DNA of 64,000 bases from Ferruginibacter sp. (GTDB lineage: Bacteria > Bacteroidota > Bacteroidia > Chitinophagales > Chitinophagaceae). Shown piece after piece: positions 26,682 to 35,555 of this stretch. The DNA lies in assembly GCA_013141115.1 (NCBI GenBank), contig JABFRP010000002.1, forward strand, positions 2,034,647 through 2,098,646, in the 5' to 3' direction. Below the pieces are notes generated by a model. That model searched no databases, was not told where the DNA came from, and saw only the letters and a program-made list of their open reading frames with translations. The translations under genes and the position numbers were made by a program. How positions within the stretch are numbered: the first letter of the stretch is position 1; every line of letters begins with the position of its first letter.

Positions 26682-28085
26682 TTAATTAAAGTTTGTCCAG
26701 CCTTTGTGCCATGTGGCATCTGTACCAGCTGGTGCAATGGCACCACGGAAGGTTACAGTTGAAAAACCTGTAGCTAATTTAGGATCGGTAAACTTTGCAC
26801 CGGTTGCAGCAGGCGAAGTACCAAATGGACCAAAATCAGGTAAGCTATAGTTAAACGGATTTACAAATTTTGCGTCATCGTTAGTAGCTAAAATGGTATT
26901 ACCAAAAGAAGGTGTAGTAAACCAGGCTTGTATTGATGCAGTAGTAGCACCGGTGGGGGCAGATGTACTTGCAGCATATCCAACTGGTATTGGGCATCCG
27001 GCAATAATGCAATTACGAATTCTTAATGAACTATCGTTAATGTTTAAATCTGTAGGGTTTCCTTTAGACGCATCAAGTAAAATACCAGTTGGCCATCCCA
27101 GAAAAACGGAATTAAAAATTGACATTTTTGTATTTCTTCTTACATGGGCACCTGCTAAAAAGAAACTGCTGCCATTATTAGTTAAAGTTGCTTTGGGGCC
27201 AATTGCAGTAATATTACTGAATATAGCTGCTGTAGCCGGAGTAAGGGTAGATCCATTGGCATCATTATCACTTTCAAATGCTTCTGATTTTGAAAGATCT
27301 GCAATAGATGAATCTCTTATCACTAAGCCAAATTGCACTTTACCACTAAAGCCATTGTCGGTATCAAAATCATCATCCTGTGTTTTATAAGCAATGATAT
27401 AACTGCAATTTACAGTACCACCAAACCACTCGTACGCATCATCTTTTGCATAAGTTACCTGAACGTGGTCTATTTTAGTACCACTGCCAACACCACCCAT
27501 TGTTAAGCTGTTAATTTCTTTATCAGGTAAAAATGCATAACCTGCATATTCAATTCGTACATAACTTAAAACGCCACTGTTATCGGCGGCATCGGTACCG
27601 CCGTATAAGCCGTTACCATTGGCATCATTAACACCACCTTCAATTTCACCAAGGCCAGCTGTGCCATTGTAGCTACTGTTGGTAAGTGATTTGCCCAGCA
27701 ATACAATTCCTGCCCAATCACCACTGCGTGGCGATGATGAGTTTGATGTAAATACAATTGGTTTATCAACTGAACCTTGTGCTATAAGTTTTGCCCCTCT
27801 GGTAATTACCAGGCCACCTGCATTTATAATATCGCCTTTAATAGTAGTACCTGCTTCCACGGTCATGGTAGCATTATTGGTCATGTACACCAGGCCCTTT
27901 AAAATGTAGGTATTAATTGCTTTTAAAGCGGTGTCTTTTGTGATTTTTCCTTCCAGGATAATTGTTTGTCCTGTTGGTGTACCGCCGCCGGTAGTAATAA
28001 CTGTAGTAGTTCCATCTACTTCAATTTTTCTGCATCCGGTTGCTAAAACTGCGGCAACAATTGCAATGCTTAATAACTTTTTCAT
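26682..28085 (-). CDS. Right-handed beta-helix-like lipoprotein, partner of the TonB receptor
   Basis: 467 residues with a lipoprotein signal (VAAVLATGC, Cys about 18). The body has regularly repeated short strands and turns (TMTVEAGTTIKGDI, GLVITRGAKLIAQG, IDHVQVTYAKDDAYEWFGG), suggesting a parallel beta helix. It also has acidic DDDFDTDNGF segments that could bind calcium. No catalytic site is evident. It lies 51 nt after a TonB-dependent receptor and shares its Pho-box-like promoter, so it is probably its surface partner, playing the role SusD plays for SusC. The substrate is unknown. Confidence 0.75.
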   Translation of the reverse strand: MKKLLSIAIVAAVLATGCRKIEVDGTTTVITTGGGTPTGQTIILEGKITKDTALKAINTYILKGLVYMTNNATMTVEAGTTIKGDIINAGGLVITRGAKLIAQGSVDKPIVFTSNSSSPRSGDWAGIVLLGKSLTNSSYNGTAGLGEIEGGVNDANGNGLYGGTDAADNSGVLSYVRIEYAGYAFLPDKEINSLTMGGVGSGTKIDHVQVTYAKDDAYEWFGGTVNCSYIIAYKTQDDDFDTDNGFSGKVQFGLVIRDSSIADLSKSEAFESDNDANGSTLTPATAAIFSNITAIGPKATLTNNGSSFFLAGAHVRRNTKMSIFNSVFLGWPTGILLDASKGNPTDLNINDSSLRIRNCIIAGCPIPVGYAASTSAPTGATTASIQAWFTTPSFGNTILATNDDAKFVNPFNYSLPDFGPFGTSPAATGAKFTDPKLATGFSTVTFRGAIAPAGTDATWHKGWTNFN

Positions 28086-28136
28086 GTTTGTTTTATTTTA
28101 AAATTTTTGATTTGTATTGTTAATGATGATGAATAA

Positions 28137-30929
28137 TTATTTGATGCTGTAGCCAAAAGAAATACTGTAGGTAGTACCATAATTTCTTTTAATAGCAACT
28201 GCATCATTGTTTGATTTAAAATTTTTACTGTTATCCAGATCGTGATAGAAATAAGCAGGCTTGTTCAGGATATCCGAAATATTCAGTTTTACTTCGCCTT
28301 TACCTCTCATTAATTTTTTTGCAATTTGAAAATCTAATAACGGACGTGGGTTTTCCCAAATAGCAGGTATCTGCTCATTACCTACATATAAAATCCTTCT
28401 GCCAATTTGGTTAAATAATAAAGTAGTGTTCAATCCTGCTTTATCCACATCATATTGCAGGCCTACATTTATCACGTATGGGCTTTGTCCTTGCATTGGC
28501 CTGTTTATATTTGCTTTGCTGTCTTTTACTTCGTTTTGTATATAACTGATGTTGCTGTAGATCGTCATGTTTTTTAAAGAACGGATAAAGGTTAATTTCT
28601 TTCTCAGTTCTAATTCTACTCCGTAGCCAATGGCTTTATCTGCATTTAAATAATTGAAAGTACTGCTGGTACCTACACCGCTTTGATTAAAGTATAACTC
28701 AATAGGGTTTTTAAAATACTTGTAAAAGGCGCCAAGCGTAATTAACTCGCCAGCTCCGGGGTATATTTCGTAACGAAGATCAATATTGGTAATTTTTGTA
28801 CGCTCTAAATTTGGATTGCCTAAAACAGTTGCTCCCAATTCAAAATCAAAGAATGCGAAAGAAGAAATTTCTCTAAACTCCGGACGGATGACTGTTTGCG
28901 AAGCTGCCACACGGATATTTGTTTTAGGATTTAGTTTGTAAGTAAAGTTTACACCCGGTAAAATATCTAATACTTTGCTGTACACATGGCGGTTATCACT
29001 TTGTTTCATACTGCCTACCACCTGGTCAAAATGTTCTGCTCTTGCACCCCATACCAATCTTATTTTATCGCTAAACTGGTTATCAAATTGCAGGTAACCT
29101 GCATTTAAAATAGAGTTTGCAATGTATCTGAAGCGATTGCCTGAAATTTCATCAAAAGAAAATTTATTAGTAGCACCACCAATATTAGGGGCACTAAAAA
29201 TAGTGGTTTCGTCAAGAGCTTTTAGCGCAGGGTTATCTATTAAAAGAGTAAATGAAAATGGCCTTGAATCGAATAATCTGTCTTTTACTTGAAACAAGTA
29301 ACCGGCTTTTACGGTTTGGTTATTATTTAACCAGCGGAATGTTTTGGCCACATCTGTACCAGCGGTATAAATGTAATCGTTTAAGTTACTAAAGAAACGG
29401 CTACCTGCTTTTTGCGATAATGTACCACTTATTAATGCTAAATAAGGTTGGTTAGGTAAAGTTACTGATTGATTGTATTGAATACGACGCTGATCAGGAA
29501 TGTATTGATCTAAAATACCAAACCCACCATACCATTTTAATTTTACATTTAATTTGGCCAAATTGTGTTCGCCGGTAATTTGTGTATTGTTATAAATATT
29601 TGATTTAAATGCCAATTCCTTTGCTCTTACATTTTCTCCTAAAATTGGATCACTCTCAAAATCTTTTCCCGTACGTAAAGTGGTATAGTCAGATGCATTA
29701 ATGTTGAATAGGTTTTTAATGCTGATCTTGTTAAGGCTGTTTAACTGTATTGCAAAAGTGGCAAGGCCGCCCAATAAAACATCCTGAGAATATTTATTGT
29801 TTTGATAATCGAAGTTTACATCTGCATTGCTTCCGTTAATGCTGTAAAACCTGTTTTGAAAAGCCAGGTTTCTGTTGCTTTTGTTGTAGCTTAACGCAAC
29901 AATACCGCCCACATCTTTGCCGAATAATTTCGATTTAAAACCACCGTTAATTTGTACAGCTGCATTTAAGCCTGCATTACCGGCTGTTGAGGTCCAGGTG
30001 TTTTTAAATTGTGTGGAGTAAGCACTTTTTTCATCAGGTGTAAGTACCTGAAATTTTGATTTTACCGGAAAATTTTCTGTAGGCAATTTTCTTGTTTTAT
30101 CATCAAGGCCCAACCAATCGTACTTGCCACCTTCGTAACTGTAAAAATCTTTACCAATAGTTTGGGTATTAAAACCAGTGCCTAACTGTATACTAAAAAA
30201 ACCTTTGCTTGGGATATCTTTTGTATTAACCTGTACCAAACCACCTGCCCACTCGCCGGGTAACTCAGGAATAAAAGTTTTGTTTACAATGATGTTATCA
30301 ATTACTGCAGCAGGAAACAGATCGAAAGAAAATGTTTTTCTGTCAGGCTCTGTACTGCTTAACAAAATACCATTCAACATGGCTTGGTTATACCTGTCGG
30401 CCAAACCACGAACCACTAAATATTTTCCATCCTGTACAGATGTACCAGGCACTCTTTTTAAAACTTCGCCGGTATTTTTATCCGGACTTCTTCTGATGGC
30501 TTCTGCACTTATTACCTGTGCAACAACAGCAGTATTTTTTTGATAAGCGATCAGTGCTGCACTTGTTTCTAAGCGCTTGCTTGATGTAGATCTTACCACC
30601 ACTTCTGTTTCTGTTTTTGCAGAAGATTCTAATAAAATATCCAGGTGATTTACTTCGTTGTTGGTTACTTCTACATCAGCTACTGTTTTTGTTTTGTAAT
30701 TAACAGAAGACAGTGTGAGAGAATATTTTTTTCCGGCATCAAGTGTTAAAACAAAATAACCATCGTTATTAGATGATAAGCCGGATTTACTTCCGTTGAT
30801 CATTACTGTAACACCGGCAATGGGTTGTCCTGTTTTTGAATCGGTAACTTTCCCTTCAATTTTTCCTTTTTGTGCTAAAGAAGAAAGGGAGATAAATAAA
30901 AATGCAATTAGTGTACTTAAGCTTCTCAT
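28137..30929 (-). CDS. TonB-dependent outer-membrane receptor
   Basis: 930 residues from ATG 30929. A start 15 nt upstream exists, but transcription predicted from the -7 element begins close to it, so I prefer MRSLSTLIAFLFISL. Signal peptide, carboxypeptidase-regulatory-like domain (about 22-105, KIEGKVTDSKTGQPIAGVTV), plug with VVVRSTSSKR and VLKRVPGTSVQDGKYLVVRG, then a beta barrel ending TYSISFGYSIK. It lacks the SusC-type signature. It forms an operon with a beta-helix lipoprotein. Its promoter carries the longest phased array of the window, so import of a phosphorus compound is likely. Confidence 0.92.
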   Translation of the reverse strand: MRSLSTLIAFLFISLSSLAQKGKIEGKVTDSKTGQPIAGVTVMINGSKSGLSSNNDGYFVLTLDAGKKYSLTLSSVNYKTKTVADVEVTNNEVNHLDILLESSAKTETEVVVRSTSSKRLETSAALIAYQKNTAVVAQVISAEAIRRSPDKNTGEVLKRVPGTSVQDGKYLVVRGLADRYNQAMLNGILLSSTEPDRKTFSFDLFPAAVIDNIIVNKTFIPELPGEWAGGLVQVNTKDIPSKGFFSIQLGTGFNTQTIGKDFYSYEGGKYDWLGLDDKTRKLPTENFPVKSKFQVLTPDEKSAYSTQFKNTWTSTAGNAGLNAAVQINGGFKSKLFGKDVGGIVALSYNKSNRNLAFQNRFYSINGSNADVNFDYQNNKYSQDVLLGGLATFAIQLNSLNKISIKNLFNINASDYTTLRTGKDFESDPILGENVRAKELAFKSNIYNNTQITGEHNLAKLNVKLKWYGGFGILDQYIPDQRRIQYNQSVTLPNQPYLALISGTLSQKAGSRFFSNLNDYIYTAGTDVAKTFRWLNNNQTVKAGYLFQVKDRLFDSRPFSFTLLIDNPALKALDETTIFSAPNIGGATNKFSFDEISGNRFRYIANSILNAGYLQFDNQFSDKIRLVWGARAEHFDQVVGSMKQSDNRHVYSKVLDILPGVNFTYKLNPKTNIRVAASQTVIRPEFREISSFAFFDFELGATVLGNPNLERTKITNIDLRYEIYPGAGELITLGAFYKYFKNPIELYFNQSGVGTSSTFNYLNADKAIGYGVELELRKKLTFIRSLKNMTIYSNISYIQNEVKDSKANINRPMQGQSPYVINVGLQYDVDKAGLNTTLLFNQIGRRILYVGNEQIPAIWENPRPLLDFQIAKKLMRGKGEVKLNISDILNKPAYFYHDLDNSKNFKSNNDAVAIKRNYGTTYSISFGYSIK

Positions 30930-30948
30930 GTTCGTAATTTTCATGCTG

Positions 30949-31027
30949 CAAAGAGAGGCTGTTAAGATTACTGCAATGTTACCGCAGGGTTAACCAATTG
31001 TTTCTTTAATGTTACCAAATTGTTACC
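30949..31027 (-). promoter_or_regulatory. Six-unit Pho-box-like promoter of the TonB receptor operon
   Basis: In the direction of transcription TAACA, TAACA, AAACA, TAACC, TAACA and TAATC lie in exact 11-bp steps (plus-strand phase positions 31023, 31012, 31001, 30990, 30979, 30968). TCTCTTTG (30949-30956) begins 14 nt after the start of the last unit. Two adjacent distal units are preceded by GG or TGG, giving GGTAACA twice. The array also lies 40-100 nt upstream of the divergent cupin gene and could affect it. Confidence 0.7.
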
Positions 31028-31067
31028 ACGGTAAATTATTATCTTGCTTAATTAAAAATAATACACA

Positions 31068-31388
31068 ATGAAAGCAACAAATATCAATGCCATTACAACC
31101 AGGGAAATTGTAGCCGGCTTTACCGGAAAATATTATCATGCCGAAGGCTTGAGCATTGGTTGGTTAGACGCAAAAGCGGGCCACAGCGTTCCTTTACATT
31201 CGCACATACATGAGCAGGTAAGTTATGTGGAGGAAGGCGAAATGCTTTTTATAATAGAAGGCGAAGAATTTATGTTGAAAGCCGGAATGGCAATAACTGT
31301 TGCACCCAATTTAAAACATGGTGCTACTGCTATTACCGATTGTAAATTAATTGATGTGTTTAACCCGGTAAGGGAAGAGTATAAATGA
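31068..31388 (+). CDS. Small cupin-domain protein
   Basis: 106 residues forming a single cupin barrel. Motif 1 is GHSVPLHSHIHEQVSYVEEGE with metal-type histidines and glutamate. Motif 2 is the later AGMAITVAPNLKHGAT. No signal peptide. Such proteins can be small sugar-isomerase-like enzymes, oxygenases or sensors, and the substrate is not evident. It diverges from the TonB receptor, sharing the array-bearing intergenic region. Confidence 0.88.
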   Translation: MKATNINAITTREIVAGFTGKYYHAEGLSIGWLDAKAGHSVPLHSHIHEQVSYVEEGEMLFIIEGEEFMLKAGMAITVAPNLKHGATAITDCKLIDVFNPVREEYK

Positions 31389-31403
31389 TGTTTTTTTGTT
31401 GAT

Positions 31404-31781
31404 CTAATCTTTGATCAGTTCCATATTCAATCTATCATCTGTAGCCGAATAGGTAAGTTTATAAGTATACTTACCATTTGCCAGCGACGTTTCACCCACG
31501 TTGTCAATTGGAATAATGCTATAGGGTTTGCCATTCATGCTTAATGCAATGCTGGCATATCGGTAAGCTTTAGCAAAAGTTTTGTAAGCGGATACAGCAT
31601 CAATATTTACTGAGCCGTAATTGTAAGCGTTTACCGTACAATCGTAAAATATCCAGGGGGTAGCATTTTTTACCCGAATTTCAACTTCGGTATTTACCGG
31701 TGGCACCGGAGGACTTTTTTTACAACTGGTAAAAAAAATAATTGCAGTTGATACTAAAAAATAAAGGGCTAACTTTTTCAT
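31404..31781 (-). CDS. Small lipoprotein of unknown function
   Basis: 125 residues. The signal peptide ends in a lipobox (IIFFTSC at about residue 20), followed by a proline-rich linker (KKSPPVPPVNTE) and a compact domain of beta strands (VEIRVKNATPWIFYDCTVNAY). No family recognised. The short gaps to its neighbours (15 nt to the converging cupin, 60 nt to the FAD gene stop) show no terminator. It may be read through from the phosphonate operon or have its own promoter. Confidence 0.7.
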   Translation of the reverse strand: MKKLALYFLVSTAIIFFTSCKKSPPVPPVNTEVEIRVKNATPWIFYDCTVNAYNYGSVNIDAVSAYKTFAKAYRYASIALSMNGKPYSIIPIDNVGETSLANGKYTYKLTYSATDDRLNMELIKD

Positions 31782-31841
31782 ATTACTACTGACAATTATA
31801 ATAACACAAGCGTTGCGTATTACATTAAATTGTTTTAATAG

Positions 31842-32987
31842 TTACGCAGTTACCATCATTGCCTGCTCTACCATTTCTTCTGCCAGGCCAAAAGATAAGG
31901 TCATGCCGGCACCACCAACACCGTTCAAAATATATACCCCGGGATCTGGCGAAAAGAAAATTTCTGTATCACCATTGGTGAGTTTGGGGTATATGCCATG
32001 CCAGGTTTCGGCAATGGCATTGCTATTAATTTTTAAAAATGTTTTTAAATAATCCAGTATCATTTTGTTGGTGGATGCCCTGTCGAATGGATCCAGGTAC
32101 AACCCGTACTCATGCGAATCACCAATGGTAATTTCGCCTTTGCCATTTTGTGCGGCCATTACATGTATGCCCAGCTCAAGATACTCCTTCATTTCTTCCG
32201 CCATCTTTTTTTGCAATGCCGGCAATGAAGGCGCCGCTTTAAAACTGCTGTAATGCAATAAAGATAATCCGCCACAAATAGCCGTTTTAATACGGTAGCG
32301 CTCGGGCATGGCTGCCGTACGCAGCATTTGTAATTTACATTTGGTGATGGGCAGTTTTGCAAATTCTTCGGGATAGAGTGTTTCAAAATCGGCACCGCTG
32401 CATACAAAAATTATATCCGCTTCGTGTTCTTCTTCATTACCAATATACACGGTTTGATCGGCGATATAACTTACGCATTTGTTCCAGTAAAACTCCACGG
32501 CATATTTTCCCTGCAGGTATTCCGGTAATGCTGCAATAGCTTCCCTGGGGTCAACCAGCATTTCATCGGCACTGTATAAACCTCCCAATAAATTTTCGGG
32601 GTTCACCTGTTCATACTGCTCCGCAATTTTATTTTTATCTAAAAGGCTCACATTCCTTTTTTCTTTTTTAAAGATATTTTCCAACTCCTGCAATACCTGC
32701 CATTCTTCTTTGTTATAGGCAAGATGAAGGCTGCCGGTTTCCTGGTGCCAGATATTGGCATCAGCAGCAACGGATTTCCAAATTGCCCTGCTGCGCATGG
32801 CACGATTGTACAAAGTGCCTGCTGGCTGACCAACAGGCCATACCATGCCAAAATTTCTTACCGATGCACCCACCGCCTGCGGATAACGGTCGAATACTTT
32901 TACACTAAAACCTTTTTGCGCAAGAGCTCTTGCACTGGCCAGGCCCACAATACCTGCACCAATTACGATGGCTGATTTTTGTTGCAT
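31842..32987 (-). CDS. FAD-dependent oxidoreductase of the phosphonate-associated TIGR03364 type
   Basis: 381 residues with no signal peptide. The N-terminal dinucleotide fold is SAIVIGAGIVGLASARAL, followed by the acidic ribose ligand in VFDRYP. The C-terminus GVYILNGVGGAGMTLSFGLA is the second FAD contact of the D-amino-acid-oxidase (DAO) fold. The TIGR03364 family travels with phosphonatase-like HAD enzymes and is proposed to oxidise an aminophosphonate or its N-methyl form. The neighbours here (HAD, PhnZ-like oxygenase, transporter) fit this exactly. The start overlaps the transporter stop by 25 nt. It is the last gene of the operon. Confidence 0.85.
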   Translation of the reverse strand: MQQKSAIVIGAGIVGLASARALAQKGFSVKVFDRYPQAVGASVRNFGMVWPVGQPAGTLYNRAMRSRAIWKSVAADANIWHQETGSLHLAYNKEEWQVLQELENIFKKEKRNVSLLDKNKIAEQYEQVNPENLLGGLYSADEMLVDPREAIAALPEYLQGKYAVEFYWNKCVSYIADQTVYIGNEEEHEADIIFVCSGADFETLYPEEFAKLPITKCKLQMLRTAAMPERYRIKTAICGGLSLLHYSSFKAAPSLPALQKKMAEEMKEYLELGIHVMAAQNGKGEITIGDSHEYGLYLDPFDRASTNKMILDYLKTFLKINSNAIAETWHGIYPKLTNGDTEIFFSPDPGVYILNGVGGAGMTLSFGLAEEMVEQAMMVTA

Positions 32988-34276
32988 AAATTTTTATATA
33001 ATTTACTGTGTGTACTTAAACTAACTATTATAAGGATAACGCCTATGATGGCGGCGGTATAAAAAAGAAAGCTAAAAAAATTGATCCAGCTATATTGGAT
33101 CGGTATAAATTCTTTGATCAGTAAAACTGCCACGGTACCTAAGTAACCAAAGGCATCGGCGATGTACATTACAAAACCAATATTGCCATTTATTTTGTAG
33201 GTGGCTAACATGCGCTCAAAATAAACACAGTTAAAAGGCAGGTAGGCCAGGTATAAACCGGTAGTGGAAAGCAGCATCCAGGTAAAGGGCGAAATAAAAT
33301 GGCTATTAAAACAAAATGTAGATACTGCAGATAATAATACTCCTGCCATTATTAAAAAATGACTTAAGCGAAACGCTTTATAATTACTTTTTATTAAAAA
33401 GAAACCGGCAATAATAGCCAGTGTAATTAATGCAATGGCGGTACTGGTTTGTGCAAATATGCCGGCATTGTTTTGAAACCCCGTTTCTATCCATAACTCG
33501 TTGGCAAAGTCTTCTACAAAATCTCTTACAATAGTAAAAACGGCATACGCAAATATTATGGGTGCTATGGCCAATCCAAATTGACGGATGAATTGTTTTC
33601 TTTCTGCAGCAGTCATTGGTTTGCGAATGGTGCGCTGTGCAATATCATCTGCACCGGGTGGCGGCGCCTGGTGTAATAATTTTACACAAATGCAAAGTGG
33701 CACTACAAAAAAAGCGCCGGCGGTAAAGGGCATCCACCAATCGCTGAAATTAAATTGGAGTATTAACCACTTACCAATGGTTTTGGCCAGGCCCGATGCA
33801 AAAATAAAACTGGTAGCTAAAATGGCACCCATCAATTCTGTTGTTTTCCGGCCTTCTATAAAACCAAATACCAAACCAAACACCATGCCCAGCGGCAGGC
33901 CATTAATAAACATGCAGATGATATTGTATGGCGGCGGAATTATTGCAAACAGCAACAAGGATGCCCATGCAATGCCTATAAATAAAAGTATGTATGCAGA
34001 ACGGAGTTCGGGTTTCATGCCCGAAATAAATTTAATGCCGTAAAACTTGCTGCACATATAACCCAGCACCTGTGCAATTACCAAGCATACCTTATAAGAA
34101 ATGCCTAAAAAGAAAATGTTGTTGTAAGTAGCAGCGGTATAAGGTTTTCTAAAACCATACATGCAACTGTAAATTACAAAAGCACATAAAGAAATATAGA
34201 TAACCAGCAGCAACGGTTGCCGGTTTAGCTTTACGCTGCTGTTATTGTTTTGGGTAAATGAAATGGTAGCAGGCAT
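32963..34276 (-). CDS. DUF5690-type major-facilitator-like transporter
   Basis: 437 residues with about twelve membrane helices in two halves separated by a charged loop near residues 205-225 (PPGADDIAQRTIRKPMTAAERKQF). The N-terminal helix has CMYGFRKPYTAA, which resembles the entry of organophosphate:phosphate antiporters (GlpT/UhpT relatives). It is set between the FAD oxidoreductase and the HAD gene (6-nt gap), so it most likely carries the phosphonate substrate across the inner membrane. The DUF5690 label is recalled from similar phosphonate clusters, not computed. Confidence 0.8.
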   Translation of the reverse strand: MPATISFTQNNNSSVKLNRQPLLLVIYISLCAFVIYSCMYGFRKPYTAATYNNIFFLGISYKVCLVIAQVLGYMCSKFYGIKFISGMKPELRSAYILLFIGIAWASLLLFAIIPPPYNIICMFINGLPLGMVFGLVFGFIEGRKTTELMGAILATSFIFASGLAKTIGKWLILQFNFSDWWMPFTAGAFFVVPLCICVKLLHQAPPPGADDIAQRTIRKPMTAAERKQFIRQFGLAIAPIIFAYAVFTIVRDFVEDFANELWIETGFQNNAGIFAQTSTAIALITLAIIAGFFLIKSNYKAFRLSHFLIMAGVLLSAVSTFCFNSHFISPFTWMLLSTTGLYLAYLPFNCVYFERMLATYKINGNIGFVMYIADAFGYLGTVAVLLIKEFIPIQYSWINFFSFLFYTAAIIGVILIIVSLSTHSKLYKNLCNKNQPS

Positions 34277-34282
34277 GATCCA

Positions 34283-34951
34283 TTAAATTAATAGTAACAA
34301 TTCCTGTAAATGGTGAATGATATGATGGGGAGCAGCAGTGGCCAGTTGTTCGTAAGTATGTGCACCGGTGGTGATGCCAATGCTGAGTGAACAACCTGTA
34401 TTTTTGCCTTCTTCAATGTCGATGATGGAATCGCCCACTTTAACTACTTCACTTGCATTTTCTATCCCGAACCTTTGCATGGCTAGTACAATCATATCCG
34501 GATTGGGGCGGTTATTTTGTACATCGCTGGCTGTAATTAATCCGTCAATTTGTTTCCCGGTTTCCCAACGTAATTTTTCTAAAATGTTTACAGCGGTCTT
34601 TTCATCATAACCGGTATTTAATACTACTAAAATATTTTTAGCTCTTAATGCATCAAAAATTTCTTGTGCCCCGGGTTGTGGTTTTAATTCAAAACTATCG
34701 TAGGCTGTTGCCAGCTCCACCACAAAGGAGTGGTATATTTTATTACCAATACTGTCATCCGCCATTGCACCTTCCAATGCAATGATATCTTTTATTGCTG
34801 TTAGTTTTTCTTTGCCGGCGCCAACTGCTAGCACTTGTTCTAACGAAAAATTAAAGCCAGCTTCATTGATCACTTTTTGCAATGTTTTATACACCACATT
34901 ATTTTCGTCAACGGTAGTACCGGCCATATCAAATACAACCATTTTTATCAT
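34283..34951 (-). CDS. Phosphonatase-like HAD hydrolase (PhnX-related)
   Basis: 222 residues with the HAD fold. Motif I is VVFDMAGTTVDE (nucleophile D8, with alanine two positions later, as in phosphonoacetaldehyde hydrolase, where it replaces the usual second Asp). Motif II is LNTGYDEKT. Motif III/IV is KVGDSIIDIEEGKNTG. The length and the DMAGTTVD start agree with the TIGR03351 phosphonatase-like group. It should break the C-P bond of a phosphonate aldehyde made by the FAD enzyme, releasing phosphate. It lies 13 nt after the PhnZ-like gene. Confidence 0.85.
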   Translation of the reverse strand: MIKMVVFDMAGTTVDENNVVYKTLQKVINEAGFNFSLEQVLAVGAGKEKLTAIKDIIALEGAMADDSIGNKIYHSFVVELATAYDSFELKPQPGAQEIFDALRAKNILVVLNTGYDEKTAVNILEKLRWETGKQIDGLITASDVQNNRPNPDMIVLAMQRFGIENASEVVKVGDSIIDIEEGKNTGCSLSIGITTGAHTYEQLATAAPHHIIHHLQELLLLI

Positions 34952-34964
34952 ACACTAATTTTTA

Positions 34965-35552
34965 TTAATTATTTTGTTGAGAAAGATGTTCTGTCATCAT
35001 TTGCTTATACTGCTTCAGGTCGGGCAGGGATTGTTGTGTTTTTTTAGCCAGGTCATCCCATTTACGAATGGCAATATACAGGTCGAACAGGCCATCTTCT
35101 TCAAAGGCAAAAGCTTCCTCTGCCGTCATTACACCACCCTGGAACTGCAATGTTTTTTTACTGGCATCGGATAGCTGGTTGTAATAATTTGGAAAATGAT
35201 AGGTGAGGTACCTTTTAGCAGCCACATGGCTTTGGACCAGCTTTGCAATTTTTTCCGAAAAGCCAATACTGCGTAAATAATCAGCCCCTAATTTTTCGTG
35301 GTCGATGATACCACAATCATCCATGTGCAGTAATTTTTTTTCGGGGAAGGCAAATTCGCACAGGTGGCCAATATCATGAAAAAATGCTGCCAGCACCACA
35401 TCATCATCCGCCCCTGCTGCCTGGGCCAGTTGTGCGCACTGGCACATGTGTTCTATTTGAGAAACAGGCTCACCGATATAATCTTCGTTACCGTGGCTTT
35501 CATACAAAAACATGATCTCATTTACCAGGCTCAGAATTTTTTCGGTTTGCAT
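34965..35552 (-). CDS. HD-domain mixed-valent di-iron oxygenase, PhnZ-like
   Basis: 195 residues. Compared with the PhnZ residues as I remember them (Y24, E27, H34, H58-D59, H80, H104, D161), this protein has Y25 and E28 in EDYIGEPVSQIEH, H35, the HD pair H59-D60 in FFHDIGHL, H85 in IIDHEKLG, H109 in QSHVAAKRY and D166 in RKWDD. All metal ligands and the gating Tyr/Glu are therefore in place. PhnZ oxidatively cleaves (R)-2-amino-1-hydroxyethylphosphonate to glycine and phosphate. The PhnY hydroxylase that normally makes this substrate is not in the window. The gene starts 3 nt after the TonB receptor stop. Confidence 0.88.
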   Translation of the reverse strand: MQTEKILSLVNEIMFLYESHGNEDYIGEPVSQIEHMCQCAQLAQAAGADDDVVLAAFFHDIGHLCEFAFPEKKLLHMDDCGIIDHEKLGADYLRSIGFSEKIAKLVQSHVAAKRYLTYHFPNYYNQLSDASKKTLQFQGGVMTAEEAFAFEEDGLFDLYIAIRKWDDLAKKTQQSLPDLKQYKQMMTEHLSQQNN

Positions 35553-35555
35553 GTT

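Noticed and set aside
31783..31841. Phased array before the small lipoprotein at 31404-31781
   Set aside because: Several TTAC and TAAC words occur but not at 11-bp spacing.
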